From Clostridiales bacterium (GTDB lineage: Bacteria > Bacillota > Clostridia > Saccharofermentanales > UBA5734), in assembly GCA_007133255.1 (NCBI GenBank), contig SLMY01000282.1, forward strand, positions 1 to 8,188: a DNA stretch of 8,188 nucleotides. The letters run 5' to 3'. Below the pieces are notes generated by a model, which made no database searches, was not told the origin of the DNA, and worked only from the letters and a program-made list of their open reading frames with translations. The first letter of the stretch is position 1. Each line of letters starts with the position of its first letter. The position numbers and the translations under genes are program-made. Below, piece by piece: positions 1 through 6,013 of the stretch.

Positions 1-1
1 A

Positions 2-259
2 TACCGTCAGAAAAACGTCCGGGCTGGTCTGGAAAATGTCGGGTTTGCCCGGCCGGGACAAGGCTGCCTTTATAATGTCGGCATGATGAGCGACCGTTTC
101 CCTGTTCTTGGCCTTGGCTGCGGCGCTGCCAGTAAACTGATAAACGGTCATCAGACCAGACGTCTTGTCAATCCTCGGCACGCGGGACATTATATAGAGC
201 ATTTTCCGGATTTTATCAGCAAAAAAAAAGCATTCTGGCTTGCCGGTGGCCACGCTTAG
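2..259 (+). CDS. hemZ: HemZ-type oxygen-independent coproporphyrinogen dehydrogenase, C-terminal fragment (partial, 5' end outside window)
   Basis: The frame is open from the first bases and ends at TAG 257-259, giving 85 residues. The fragment begins with YRQKN, followed by LENVGFARPG, a CLYN segment and GLGCGAASK. From memory of the family, this matches the C-terminal end of HemZ, the radical-SAM HemN-like protein of Bacillota (YRQKN..., LENVGYAKPG, LYNI, LGxGAxSK). HemZ is annotated as an oxygen-independent coproporphyrinogen III dehydrogenase in cytosolic tetrapyrrole synthesis. The CxxxCxxC iron-sulfur motif would lie upstream and cannot be seen. The fragment ends soon after a lysine-rich stretch (ISKKKAFW), which is normal for the family. 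The family call is fairly secure. The exact reaction is not, because HemN-like paralogues vary in function. The next gene starts 136 nt downstream. Confidence 0.85.
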   Translation, partial: YRQKNVRAGLENVGFARPGQGCLYNVGMMSDRFPVLGLGCGAASKLINGHQTRRLVNPRHAGHYIEHFPDFISKKKAFWLAGGHA

Positions 260-313
260 GGATAAACTGGAACTGGAGTCCGGCAGATTGGGCTGCCTGT
301 AAATCTGCGCGAT

Positions 314-364
314 CACACGCACGTTATTGTGAAGGGCTGCCCTTGTGCCTGTGTGGTGTTTCTT
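314..364 (+). terminator. weak possible terminator hairpin after hemZ
   Basis: CACACGCAC (314-322) can pair with GTGC...GTGTG (345-355) around an inner AAGGG-CTG-CCCTT hairpin (332-344), followed by the T-rich stretch TGTTTCTT (357-364). The stem has a two-base bulge and a large internal loop, and the T-run is interrupted. It could end the hemZ transcript, or the esterase could simply be cotranscribed with hemZ. No convincing promoter was found between 260 and 395. Confidence 0.22.
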
Positions 365-395
365 ATCGAATATCAAGAAAGAAGAGGTTGAGCTT

Positions 396-1190
396 ATGGC
401 CTTATTGCAGACACAGTTTTTCTCACAGATTCTTGGTATACACGCGACGATGCATGTTATTTTGCCGGAAACCAGCCAGGGTATTGGTATAGGCGGCAGT
501 CAGGACACAACGGATAACAGCAGACCGCTGCCTGTCTTATATCTTCTGCACGGTTTATCTGACGATCATTCCATCTGGCTGCGGCGTACATCCATAGAAC
601 GATATGTCGCGGAGCGGCATCTGGCGGTTGTGATGCCGGCTGTAAACCGCAGTTTCTATACCGATCAGGCGGCCGGCTATCGTTACTGGACATACATCAG
701 CGAAGAAGTGCCGCAGGTGGTTCGACATCTGTTTAAAATTTCAGCGCGAAGAGAGCACACTTTCGCTGCGGGTCTTTCAATGGGCGGATATGGCGCGCTC
801 AAGCTTGGACTGCGGCTGCCAGACCGCTATGCTGCCGTCGCCAGTCTGTCCGGCGCGACCAATCTGGCCTCTTTTATTGAAAATCCCCAGACACAAGCCG
901 AAGGGGAGATGATCTTCGGATCACTGGAAACCTATCAGGGCAGTGATAACGATCTGTACGCCCTGGCGAAGAAAACGGCCGCTTCGGGAGGCGTGAAACC
1001 AAAAATATTCCAGTGCTGCGGCACGGGCGATTTTCTATATCAGGATAATCTTCAGTTCAGACCGTATCTTGAGAAGCTTGGCTATGATCTGGTCTATAAG
1101 GAAAAGAAAGACGCTGTCCACGAATGGGGTTACTGGGATGAAATGATCCAGCAGGTTCTTGACTGGCTGCCATTGACAAAAGACGAATAA
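396..1190 (+). CDS. alpha/beta-hydrolase esterase, FrmB/EstA (tributyrin esterase / S-formylglutathione hydrolase-like) family
   Basis: This encodes a 264-residue cytosolic serine hydrolase with no signal peptide. The oxyanion-side segment YLLHGLSDD lies at about residues 49-57. The nucleophile elbow GLSMGG at 126-131 places the catalytic Ser at 128. The likely acid is Asp212 in CGTGDFLYQ, and the base is His242 in VHEWGYWDEM; the HEWxxW pattern is typical of the PF00756 esterase family. Family members cleave short-chain acyl esters or S-formylglutathione. The substrate here is unknown, and no formaldehyde-oxidation genes lie nearby. ATG 396 is chosen because the purine-rich GAAGAGG sits upstream at a workable distance and the family N-terminus (ALLQTQFFSQILG) starts there. 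An in-frame GTG at 345 would add 17 unrelated residues inside a possible hairpin. The 3' end of the gene carries the ileS promoter. The fold is certain; the substrate is not. Confidence 0.9.
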   Translation: MALLQTQFFSQILGIHATMHVILPETSQGIGIGGSQDTTDNSRPLPVLYLLHGLSDDHSIWLRRTSIERYVAERHLAVVMPAVNRSFYTDQAAGYRYWTYISEEVPQVVRHLFKISARREHTFAAGLSMGGYGALKLGLRLPDRYAAVASLSGATNLASFIENPQTQAEGEMIFGSLETYQGSDNDLYALAKKTAASGGVKPKIFQCCGTGDFLYQDNLQFRPYLEKLGYDLVYKEKKDAVHEWGYWDEMIQQVLDWLPLTKDE

Positions 1191-1202
1191 TCAGTCTATA
1201 AT
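1173..1202 (+). promoter_or_regulatory. consensus sigma-A promoter for the ileS leader, overlapping the esterase 3' end
   Basis: TTGACA (1173-1178) and TATAAT (1197-1202) both match the consensus hexamers exactly, with an 18-nt spacer. The -35 lies inside the last codons of the esterase and the -10 lies just after its stop. The predicted transcription start is at about 1208-1210, roughly 95 nt before T-box Stem I and about 650 nt before the ileS ATG. Being so strong, it fits a gene whose control is mainly post-initiation through the T-box. Confidence 0.8.
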
Positions 1203-1222
1203 TTATCAGTCCACAAGCATAT

Positions 1223-1251
1223 CACCCTCGCTTCTGAACGAAGCGAAGGTG
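1223..1251 (+). other. strong hairpin near the 5' end of the ileS transcript
   Basis: CACC-c-TCGCTTC (1223-1234) pairs with GAAGCGA-a-GGTG (1240-1251) around the loop TGAAC. This gives 11 base pairs with a single C/A mismatch. No T-run follows closely: the next TTTT is at 1269-1272, about 17 nt away. It is therefore not a standard intrinsic terminator, although it could help form the 3' end of esterase transcripts that read in. On RNA started at about 1209 it would sit near the 5' end, where a stem can protect the message. Its function is inferred. Confidence 0.55.
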
Positions 1252-1260
1252 AGAGGGATA

Positions 1261-1281
1261 AATGACTGTTTTCAAGTCATT
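1261..1281 (+). repeat. 7-bp inverted repeat (AATGACT / AGTCATT) upstream of the T-box
   Basis: AATGACT (1261-1267) and AGTCATT (1275-1281) are perfect inverted arms around the 7-nt spacer GTTTTCA. It could be an AT-rich RNA hairpin in the leader or a DNA operator. It lies about 60 nt downstream of the -10 box, so a roadblock site is possible but unsupported. A 12-codon ORF starts within the left arm. Confidence 0.4.
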
Positions 1282-1301
1282 AAAGATTAGATCTAGCTAA
1301 A

Positions 1302-1643
1302 AACATTGACCGGAACAGTAACCGGGATCACGCAGCACAGCGAACGCGGAAGGGTGCGAGCCGCGTCTGGCAGTCCCGAGTGAACATCATCCGCGAGTTG
1401 CCTGACAAACACAGCCTTCAGCGGCAGACGCGGCTTTCCGTTTTTATCACGGGAAATCGTCAGTCGAGTCTTCTGGGGCTGCCAGTAGAAAAGGCCGGCC
1501 GGCTGCCATAGATAGATGGCGGCTCCTTCGTTACAGGGAAACGAGATAACAGTCAGTCACATTGGCCGGATATCCGGTTATTGACAGCTGTTGTGTACGG
1601 GTGGTATCGCGCGATCAGCGCCCCGTGAAGGGGTGCTTTTTTT
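1302..1643 (+). promoter_or_regulatory. T-box riboswitch, tRNA-Ile specific (ATC specifier), controlling ileS
   Basis: This is a tRNA-sensing leader. Stem I has a lower helix CGGA (1311-1314)/TCCG (1390-1393) and the loop-E AGTA (1317-1320). The upper helix is CGGGA (1323-1327)/TCCCG (1374-1378), and the distal arm is CGCGG (1345-1349)/CCGCG (1361-1365), closing a loop with the typical GGGTGCGAG. The specifier loop reads GTGAAC-ATC-A, placing the ATC isoleucine codon at 1386-1388, which agrees with the downstream gene. Further stems follow: AGCC..GGCT at 1413-1435, GGCTGCCAT/ATGGCGGCT at 1501-1524, and TGGCCGG-ATAT-CCGGTTA at 1563-1580 as the likely Stem III. The T-box motif GGGTGGTATCGCG at 1599-1611 follows. 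TGGT (1602-1605) would pair with the ACCA end of uncharged tRNA-Ile, whose discriminator base is A. The helix limits were folded by eye; identity and specificity are secure. Confidence 0.93.
1599..1643 (+). terminator. T-box antiterminator / intrinsic terminator switch
   Basis: The terminator stem GCGCCCC (1618-1624)/GGGGTGC (1630-1636) has the loop GTGAA and is followed by seven T (1637-1643). The competing antiterminator pairs GGG (1599-1601) with CCC (1622-1624) and GCGC (1609-1612) with GCGC (1618-1621). This leaves the canonical 7-nt bulge TGGTATC (1602-1608) to bind the tRNA 3' end. The two structures share 1618-1624 and so exclude each other. Uncharged tRNA-Ile would favour readthrough into ileS. 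Confidence 0.9.
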
Positions 1644-1847
1644 ATACAGCCGCTGCTGTGAACATCCGTTTTTACGCCTTCAGCTGCCTGCCGCGGTTGA
1701 CGATGAACCAGTACGCGGCGCTGCTTTCGGCCTGACAGGCGAAAGCCGGCTATATTCCGTTTCCGGCCAGCTGGCTGCCGCAACGCCTGCGCGCGGCATA
1801 ACATAGAAACAAGAATGTTCACGCTTGACAGCACGACCTTAAACATG
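1644..1847 (+). other. long untranslated stretch between the T-box terminator and the ileS ribosome binding site
   Basis: About 200 nt with no supportable gene separate the T-box terminator from ileS; in most T-box operons this distance is much shorter. It holds a hairpin at 1723-1746 (GCTTTC/GAAAGC plus GCCT/AGGC around GAC), the palindrome GCCAGCTGGC at 1766-1775, and GCCGC/GCGGC at 1777-1797. It also holds two near-identical 14-mers, CAGCTGCCTGCCGC at 1681 and CAGCTGGCTGCCGC at 1768. GTGAACATC, TCCGTTTTTA and GCCTTCAGC recur here from inside the T-box. No second GGGTGG T-box motif and no second T-run terminator were found. Confidence 0.6.
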
Positions 1848-1853
1848 AGGAGG
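1848..1853 (+). promoter_or_regulatory. ribosome binding site of ileS (decides the start)
   Basis: AGGAGG at 1848-1853 has a 9-nt gap to ATG 1863. In-frame ATGs at 1815 and 1845 lie upstream of or against this site, have no site of their own, and would add residues (FTLDSTTLN, RRSNF) not expected in IleS. The start is therefore 1863. Confidence 0.85.
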
Positions 1854-1862
1854 AGCAATTTC

Positions 1863-4800
1863 ATGTATCAGAAAGTTTCTGGAGATATGAGCTTTACAGA
1901 ACGCGAACAGGAGACTTTAGCCTTCTGGAAGCAGGAAAAGGTGTTTGAGAAGTCGATGCGGCATCGCTGCGGATGCCCGCCTTTTACGTTTTACGACGGT
2001 CCGCCGACCGCTAACGGCAAACCGCATATAGGACATATTTTAACCCGTGTCATCAAGGATATTATCCCGCGCTATAAGCTGATGAAAGGTTACGATGTGC
2101 TGCGCAAAGCCGGTTGGGACACGCATGGGCTGCCTGTTGAGCTGGAAGTCGAGAAAATGCTGGGGATAAACGGCAAACCGGCCATTGAGGCGTATGGTGT
2201 TGAGCCCTTTATCAAGCAGTGCAAAGAAAGTGTCTGGACTTACAAGACAGAATGGGAGCAAATGTCGGACCGGGTTGGATTCTGGGCTGATATGTCTAAC
2301 CCGTATGTCACCTATGAAAATGAATATATTGAGTCCGAGTGGTGGGCACTGCGTAAAATATGGGATAAGAATCTGCTTTATCAAGGACATAAGATTGTAC
2401 CATACTGCCCGCGCTGCGGTACATCATTGTCAACTCATGAGGTTGCCCAGGGTTACCAGGATATCAAGGAAACATCAGTTTATGTCCGGTTCCCGGTTAA
2501 AGGTGAAGCTGATACCTATTTCGCCGCCTGGACCACAACGCCCTGGACGCTGCCTTCAAACGTTGCCCTGTGTGTTAATGAGCAAGAGGAGTATGTTCTG
2601 GCAGAAGTAGAAGAACAGCTGGAAGGCGAAACAAAAGCTGTCCGTTATTATATGGCCGGTGTCCTGGTACCTCATGTCCTGGGTGAGGACGTTCGTGTGC
2701 TGCGAAAAATGCCCGGTTCCGAGCTGGTCGGCAAACAGTACGAGCCCTTGCTGCCTTATGCTGACAGTACAGTGGAAAAGTCCGGCAGACCAGCCTTCTT
2801 TGTCACATCCGATCCCTACGTCACACTCAGTGACGGTACAGGTATTGTTCATATCGCGCCGGCCTTTGGTGAAGATGACGCAAGGCTGGGACGCCGCCAC
2901 AATCTGCCTTTTGTGCAGCTGGTCCGTGAAGATGGAACAATGACCGATGAAGTAACTGATTTCGCGGGTGTCTTCTGCAAGGACGCTGATCCGGGCCTGA
3001 TCAGAAAACTGGCCCAGACCGGACGGCTGATCAAAAAAGTGCCCTTTGAACACAGCTATCCCTTCTGCTGGCGCTGTGATACGCCGCTGATTTACTACGC
3101 GCGTGACAGCTGGTTTATCAAGATGACCGAGCTGCGTGATAACCTGGTACGCAATAACCAGCAGGTTAACTGGATACCGGACAATATTCGTGAAGGCCGC
3201 TTTGGCAAATTTCTTGATAATGTGCTCGACTGGGGTATTTCCCGCGAGCGATACTGGGGCACCCCGCTGCCTATCTGGACCTGTGACTGCGGCCACCAGC
3301 ATCTGGTGGGCAGCATCGCTGAGCTTAAAGACCGTTCAGATGACTGTCCCGATGACATTGAACTGCACAAACCCTATATTGACCAGGTCCACATCCGCTG
3401 TGATCAATGCGGCGGACAGATGACCCGGGTCAGTGAGGTGATTGACTGCTGGTTTGATTCTGGTTCAATGCCTTTCGCGCAGTGGCACTATCCATTTGAG
3501 AACAAAGATAAATTCGACGCGCACTTTCCCGCCGATTTCATTTCGGAAGCCATCGACCAGACCCGAGGCTGGTTTTACACGCTCATGGCGATCTCCACGG
3601 CTTTATTTGATCAGCCGCCCTATAAAAACGTCATTGTCATGGGCCTGGTCCAGGATAAAGACGGGCAGAAAATGTCAAAGCATAAAGGGAACGTGGTTGA
3701 CCCCTGGGACGTGCTCAATAAACAGGGCGCTGACGCTGTTCGCTGGTATTTTTACACAAACAGCAATCCATGGCTGCCTTCACGCTTTTCCGATGCCGCA
3801 GTGGGTGAATCGCAGCGTAAATTCATGAACACACTCTGGAATACTTACGCTTTTTATATTATGTATGCCAGAATTGACAACTTTGACCCAACCGGGCAGA
3901 CAATTGACAAAGATCATCTGTCAGAGCTCGATCGCTGGATTCTCAGCCGCCTCAACAGCCTGGCAGATAAAGTTGACACGCTGCTTGATCAATACGACAT
4001 CACAGCGTCGGCCAGAGCGATCCAGGACTTTACCGATGATCTTTCAAACTGGTATGTCAGGCGCAGCCGGGAACGTTTCTGGCAGCCTGGCATGGAGCCA
4101 GACAAAAAGAACGCATATCTGACCCTATATACGGTTCTTGAGACACTGACACGCCTGATCGCGCCCTATGTGCCTTTTATGGCTGAAGCCATGTATAAGA
4201 ACCTGGTTTTGTCACACCAGCCTGAAGCGCCCGAAAGTGTCCATCTGTGTGATTATCCGCAGGCTGACCAGAAGCTGATTGACACAGAACTGGAAAAGCA
4301 TATGGATGATGTACTGCGGCTGGTTGTGCTTGGCCGTTCAGCCCGTAACACAGCCGCGATCAAAAATCGCCAGCCGCTGCGAAATATGTTTATTGTCGCG
4401 CCGCGCCGGCTGCCAAAAGCCTATCAGGACCTGATCCGTGAAGAGCTGAATGTGAAGCAGCTGACCTGGCAAGATGACGAGGCGAGCCTGCAGGATTACC
4501 GGTTCAAGCCGCAGCTTAGAACGCTGGGCCGCCGTTTCGGACCGAAAATCCCGGCGTTGACACAAGCGCTGGCCGCGCTGGACGGCCGGGCAGCGATGGC
4601 GCAGCTCAGAGACAAGCAGGAAATTAGTCTGGAGCTTGACGGTGAACCGGTCAGTCTCAGGGAAGAAGATCTGCTGATTGAGTCGGTTCAGGCACAAGGA
4701 CTGGCGACTGAAAGTGATCGCGACTATACTGTGGCGCTTGACACAGTGCTGACACCGGAGTTGATAGAAGAAGGCTTTGTCCGCGAGATTATCAGCAAGG

Positions 4801-5018
4801 TTCAGACCATGAGAAAAGAAAGTGGTTTTGATGTGCTCGACCGCATTATTCTGAGACATCGGGGAAATGAGCGGATCGCCGCCATTATCGCGCGCCATCA
4901 GGAGGAAATCAGCGATGAGGTACTGGCCGAAGCGGTTTTAACAGGGGACGGCCCGAACAGCAAAGAATGGAACCTGAATGGCGAGACTTGTGTGCTCTCA
5001 GTGGAGACGGTTAGCTAG
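1863..5018 (+). CDS. ileS: isoleucyl-tRNA synthetase, type 2 (IleRS2), class Ia
   Basis: This encodes 1051 residues that charge tRNA-Ile with isoleucine in the cytosol. The Rossmann core carries HIGH at 55-58 (GPPTANGKPHIGH) and KMSKH at 603-607, a common KMSKS variant. The CP1 editing domain, which removes mischarged valine, shows TTTPWT at 224-229 and GTGIVHIAPAFGEDD at 325-339. Cysteine pairs at 182/185 (CPRC), 402/405 (CWRC), 474/476 and 513/516 suggest zinc knuckles. The anticodon-binding helical domain follows (LDRWILSRLNSL onward), then a C-terminal extension from about residue 860 resembling the domain of long IleRS proteins. The length, the PTANGKPHIGH form and the KAGWDTHGLPVELEVEKMLGI block mark the type-2 branch, which is generally less sensitive to mupirocin than type 1. 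This is a family-level expectation; resistance is not shown here. The canonical HIGH argues against the swapped-HIGH hyper-resistant subgroup. Expression is controlled by the preceding T-box. Confidence 0.97.
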   Translation: MYQKVSGDMSFTEREQETLAFWKQEKVFEKSMRHRCGCPPFTFYDGPPTANGKPHIGHILTRVIKDIIPRYKLMKGYDVLRKAGWDTHGLPVELEVEKMLGINGKPAIEAYGVEPFIKQCKESVWTYKTEWEQMSDRVGFWADMSNPYVTYENEYIESEWWALRKIWDKNLLYQGHKIVPYCPRCGTSLSTHEVAQGYQDIKETSVYVRFPVKGEADTYFAAWTTTPWTLPSNVALCVNEQEEYVLAEVEEQLEGETKAVRYYMAGVLVPHVLGEDVRVLRKMPGSELVGKQYEPLLPYADSTVEKSGRPAFFVTSDPYVTLSDGTGIVHIAPAFGEDDARLGRRHNLPFVQLVREDGTMTDEVTDFAGVFCKDADPGLIRKLAQTGRLIKKVPFEHSYPFCWRCDTPLIYYARDSWFIKMTELRDNLVRNNQQVNWIPDNIREGRFGKFLDNVLDWGISRERYWGTPLPIWTCDCGHQHLVGSIAELKDRSDDCPDDIELHKPYIDQVHIRCDQCGGQMTRVSEVIDCWFDSGSMPFAQWHYPFENKDKFDAHFPADFISEAIDQTRGWFYTLMAISTALFDQPPYKNVIVMGLVQDKDGQKMSKHKGNVVDPWDVLNKQGADAVRWYFYTNSNPWLPSRFSDAAVGESQRKFMNTLWNTYAFYIMYARIDNFDPTGQTIDKDHLSELDRWILSRLNSLADKVDTLLDQYDITASARAIQDFTDDLSNWYVRRSRERFWQPGMEPDKKNAYLTLYTVLETLTRLIAPYVPFMAEAMYKNLVLSHQPEAPESVHLCDYPQADQKLIDTELEKHMDDVLRLVVLGRSARNTAAIKNRQPLRNMFIVAPRRLPKAYQDLIREELNVKQLTWQDDEASLQDYRFKPQLRTLGRRFGPKIPALTQALAALDGRAAMAQLRDKQEISLELDGEPVSLREEDLLIESVQAQGLATESDRDYTVALDTVLTPELIEEGFVREIISKVQTMRKESGFDVLDRIILRHRGNERIAAIIARHQEEISDEVLAEAVLTGDGPNSKEWNLNGETCVLSVETVS

Positions 5019-5080
5019 AATCAGTTAAGCTGAGAGCTGTACGATCCATATGCGGAATAGCTGTGTTTCGTCATGAGTTG

Positions 5081-5109
5081 TTGATAACTTGTCCTTAATT
5101 GTTTAAACA
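5081..5109 (+). promoter_or_regulatory. possible promoter upstream of the M50 protease gene
   Basis: TTGATA (5081-5086) matches five of six -35 bases and is followed after 17 nt by the poor -10 TAAACA (5104-5109). No clear terminator separates ileS from this site, so readthrough from ileS is an alternative. A start near 5116 would leave a leader of about 125 nt. Confidence 0.3.
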
Positions 5110-5111
5110 TC

Positions 5112-5203
5112 GGGGTATATAGTGTTAGGGTACCCCTTTATCCGGATAGTGGTGACGAATCAGAATGATTTGGGTCGGCAATAGAGCGCCGATACTGTCC
5201 AGG
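5112..5203 (+). other. possible structured leader RNA before the M50 gene
   Basis: A first hairpin pairs GGGGTA (5112-5117) with TACCCC (5131-5136), followed by TTTA; it is at best a weak terminator. Next, GGATAGT (5144-5150) can pair with ACTGTCC (5194-5200, one G-T pair). This closes a junction with two arms: AATCA-gaa-TGATT (5158-5170) and TCGGC/GCCGA (5175-5179 / 5188-5192). The result looks like a three-way junction, but it does not match any riboswitch consensus I know, and by-eye folding can mislead. Confidence 0.3.
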
Positions 5204-5242
5204 GGCGGGAAAGAATGGTGACAAACCAAAGAGGAGTTTAAT

Positions 5243-5968
5243 ATGCCCGTTGTTTCTTTAGGCCTTCTGACCGGAGGTATGGCCAATTTTGATCTGCAGA
5301 GCTTTTTGATCACCCTTCTGGTGCTCTGTATCTCGCTGTCTTTTCACGAGATGGCACACGCGTGGTCAGCCAATCGCCTGGGTGACGATACTGCTGCCGC
5401 GCAGGGGCGCCTTTCGCTCAATCCACTGGTTCATTTAGACCCGATCGGTTCGCTGGCTTTTATTATCGGCGGTATCGGCTGGGCAAAACCGGTGCCCATC
5501 AACCCGGCGCGTTTTTCACGGGCGAAGTCTATAAAAAACGGTATTATGCTGACCAGCCTGGCCGGGCCTTTGTCTAATCTGTTCCTGGCAACCGTTTCAG
5601 CGTTTTTGCTTTATCTGACCATCACCTTCGCTGTCCTGGCCGGCGGCCAGGGCCAGCTGGCAGATGTCGTCTCACAACTGCTGAACCGCATGTATTTCGC
5701 CAATATTATCCTGGCCGTTTTTAATCTGCTGCCAGTGCCGCCGCTGGATGGGTTCAAAATTTTCGGCTCTGTTTTGCCTGACGCGATCTACTATCGGCTG
5801 ATGGGTGTTGAGCGATATATCGGCATGGTCTTTATTGTTTTGATCTTGTTTGGACGCGGCCTGCTGGGAACAGTACTCAGCTGGATCGCCTGGCCGTTTA
5901 ACCAGGTGATCCTGCAGCCAATCCAGTTTCTGTTCAGCGCTATCTGGCGGATGCTGGGAATCAGCTGA
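5243..5968 (+). CDS. M50 family (site-2 protease-like) membrane zinc metalloprotease
   Basis: This encodes 241 residues of an integral membrane protein. The zinc site is SFHEMAH, with His35, Glu36 and His39 inside the first hydrophobic segment (about 20-40). The third ligand is Asp169 in NLLPVPPLDG (161-170). LNPLVHLDPIG (59-69) and GWAKPVPINP (79-88) are typical of the short group of bacterial S2P homologues related to B. subtilis YwhC. Further hydrophobic segments lie at about 67-80, 103-132, 150-165 and 193-215. There is no PDZ domain, unlike RseP. Such proteases cut within the membrane; the substrate is unknown. ATG 5243 is preceded by AAAGAGGAG (5228-5236) at good spacing. An inner ATG at 5279 has GGAGG only one base away, too close to use. 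The M50 - trpS - scpA order resembles clostridial neighbourhoods, but a separate promoter follows this gene. Confidence 0.92.
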   Translation: MPVVSLGLLTGGMANFDLQSFLITLLVLCISLSFHEMAHAWSANRLGDDTAAAQGRLSLNPLVHLDPIGSLAFIIGGIGWAKPVPINPARFSRAKSIKNGIMLTSLAGPLSNLFLATVSAFLLYLTITFAVLAGGQGQLADVVSQLLNRMYFANIILAVFNLLPVPPLDGFKIFGSVLPDAIYYRLMGVERYIGMVFIVLILFGRGLLGTVLSWIAWPFNQVILQPIQFLFSAIWRMLGIS

Positions 5969-5979
5969 TAAGATTCAGT

Positions 5980-6007
5980 TTGAACCGGCCGGCCAATATG
6001 GTATGAT
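5980..6007 (+). promoter_or_regulatory. extended -10 promoter for the trpS-scpA-scpB operon
   Basis: TTGAAC (5980-5985) and TATGAT (6002-6007, five of six consensus bases) are separated by 16 nt. TGG directly before the -10 supplies the extended -10 TGn element. The predicted start is at about 6013-6015, leaving a leader of about 200 nt before trpS. The site lies 12 nt after the M50 stop codon. Confidence 0.6.
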
Positions 6008-6013
6008 GGCCGT

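Noticed and set aside
70..75. TATAAT inside the hemZ fragment
   Set aside because: There is no -35 hexamer at 16-18 nt upstream and it sits in conserved coding sequence (LYN).
1581..1610. TTGACA with TATCGC 18 nt downstream, just before the T-box terminator
   Set aside because: The -10 matches poorly and falls in the conserved T-box bulge, so the likeness is coincidental.
1703..1735. 10-codon frame MNQYAALLSA in the ileS leader
   Set aside because: No SD is present (CCGCGGTTGACG upstream), and it overlaps the 1723-1746 hairpin.
1591..1806. 71-codon plus-strand frame across the T-box terminator
   Set aside because: It covers the conserved T-box motif and terminator, which fully explain the sequence. 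It has no SD and no protein similarity.
1553..1864. 103-codon minus-strand frame beginning MKLLLLMFKVV, which looks like a signal peptide
   Set aside because: It is the reverse of the T-box 3' half and the ileS leader, and it has no SD upstream on the minus strand. The hydrophobic start is just the complement of the SD and AT-rich bases.
2556..3302. 248-codon open frame on the minus strand inside ileS
   Set aside because: It lies wholly opposite the conserved ileS editing and core domains and has no recognisable protein features. Long antisense frames are common opposite such genes.
4338..4898. 186-codon minus-strand frame opposite the 3' part of ileS
   Set aside because: Antisense shadow of the anticodon-binding and C-terminal regions; no known domain.
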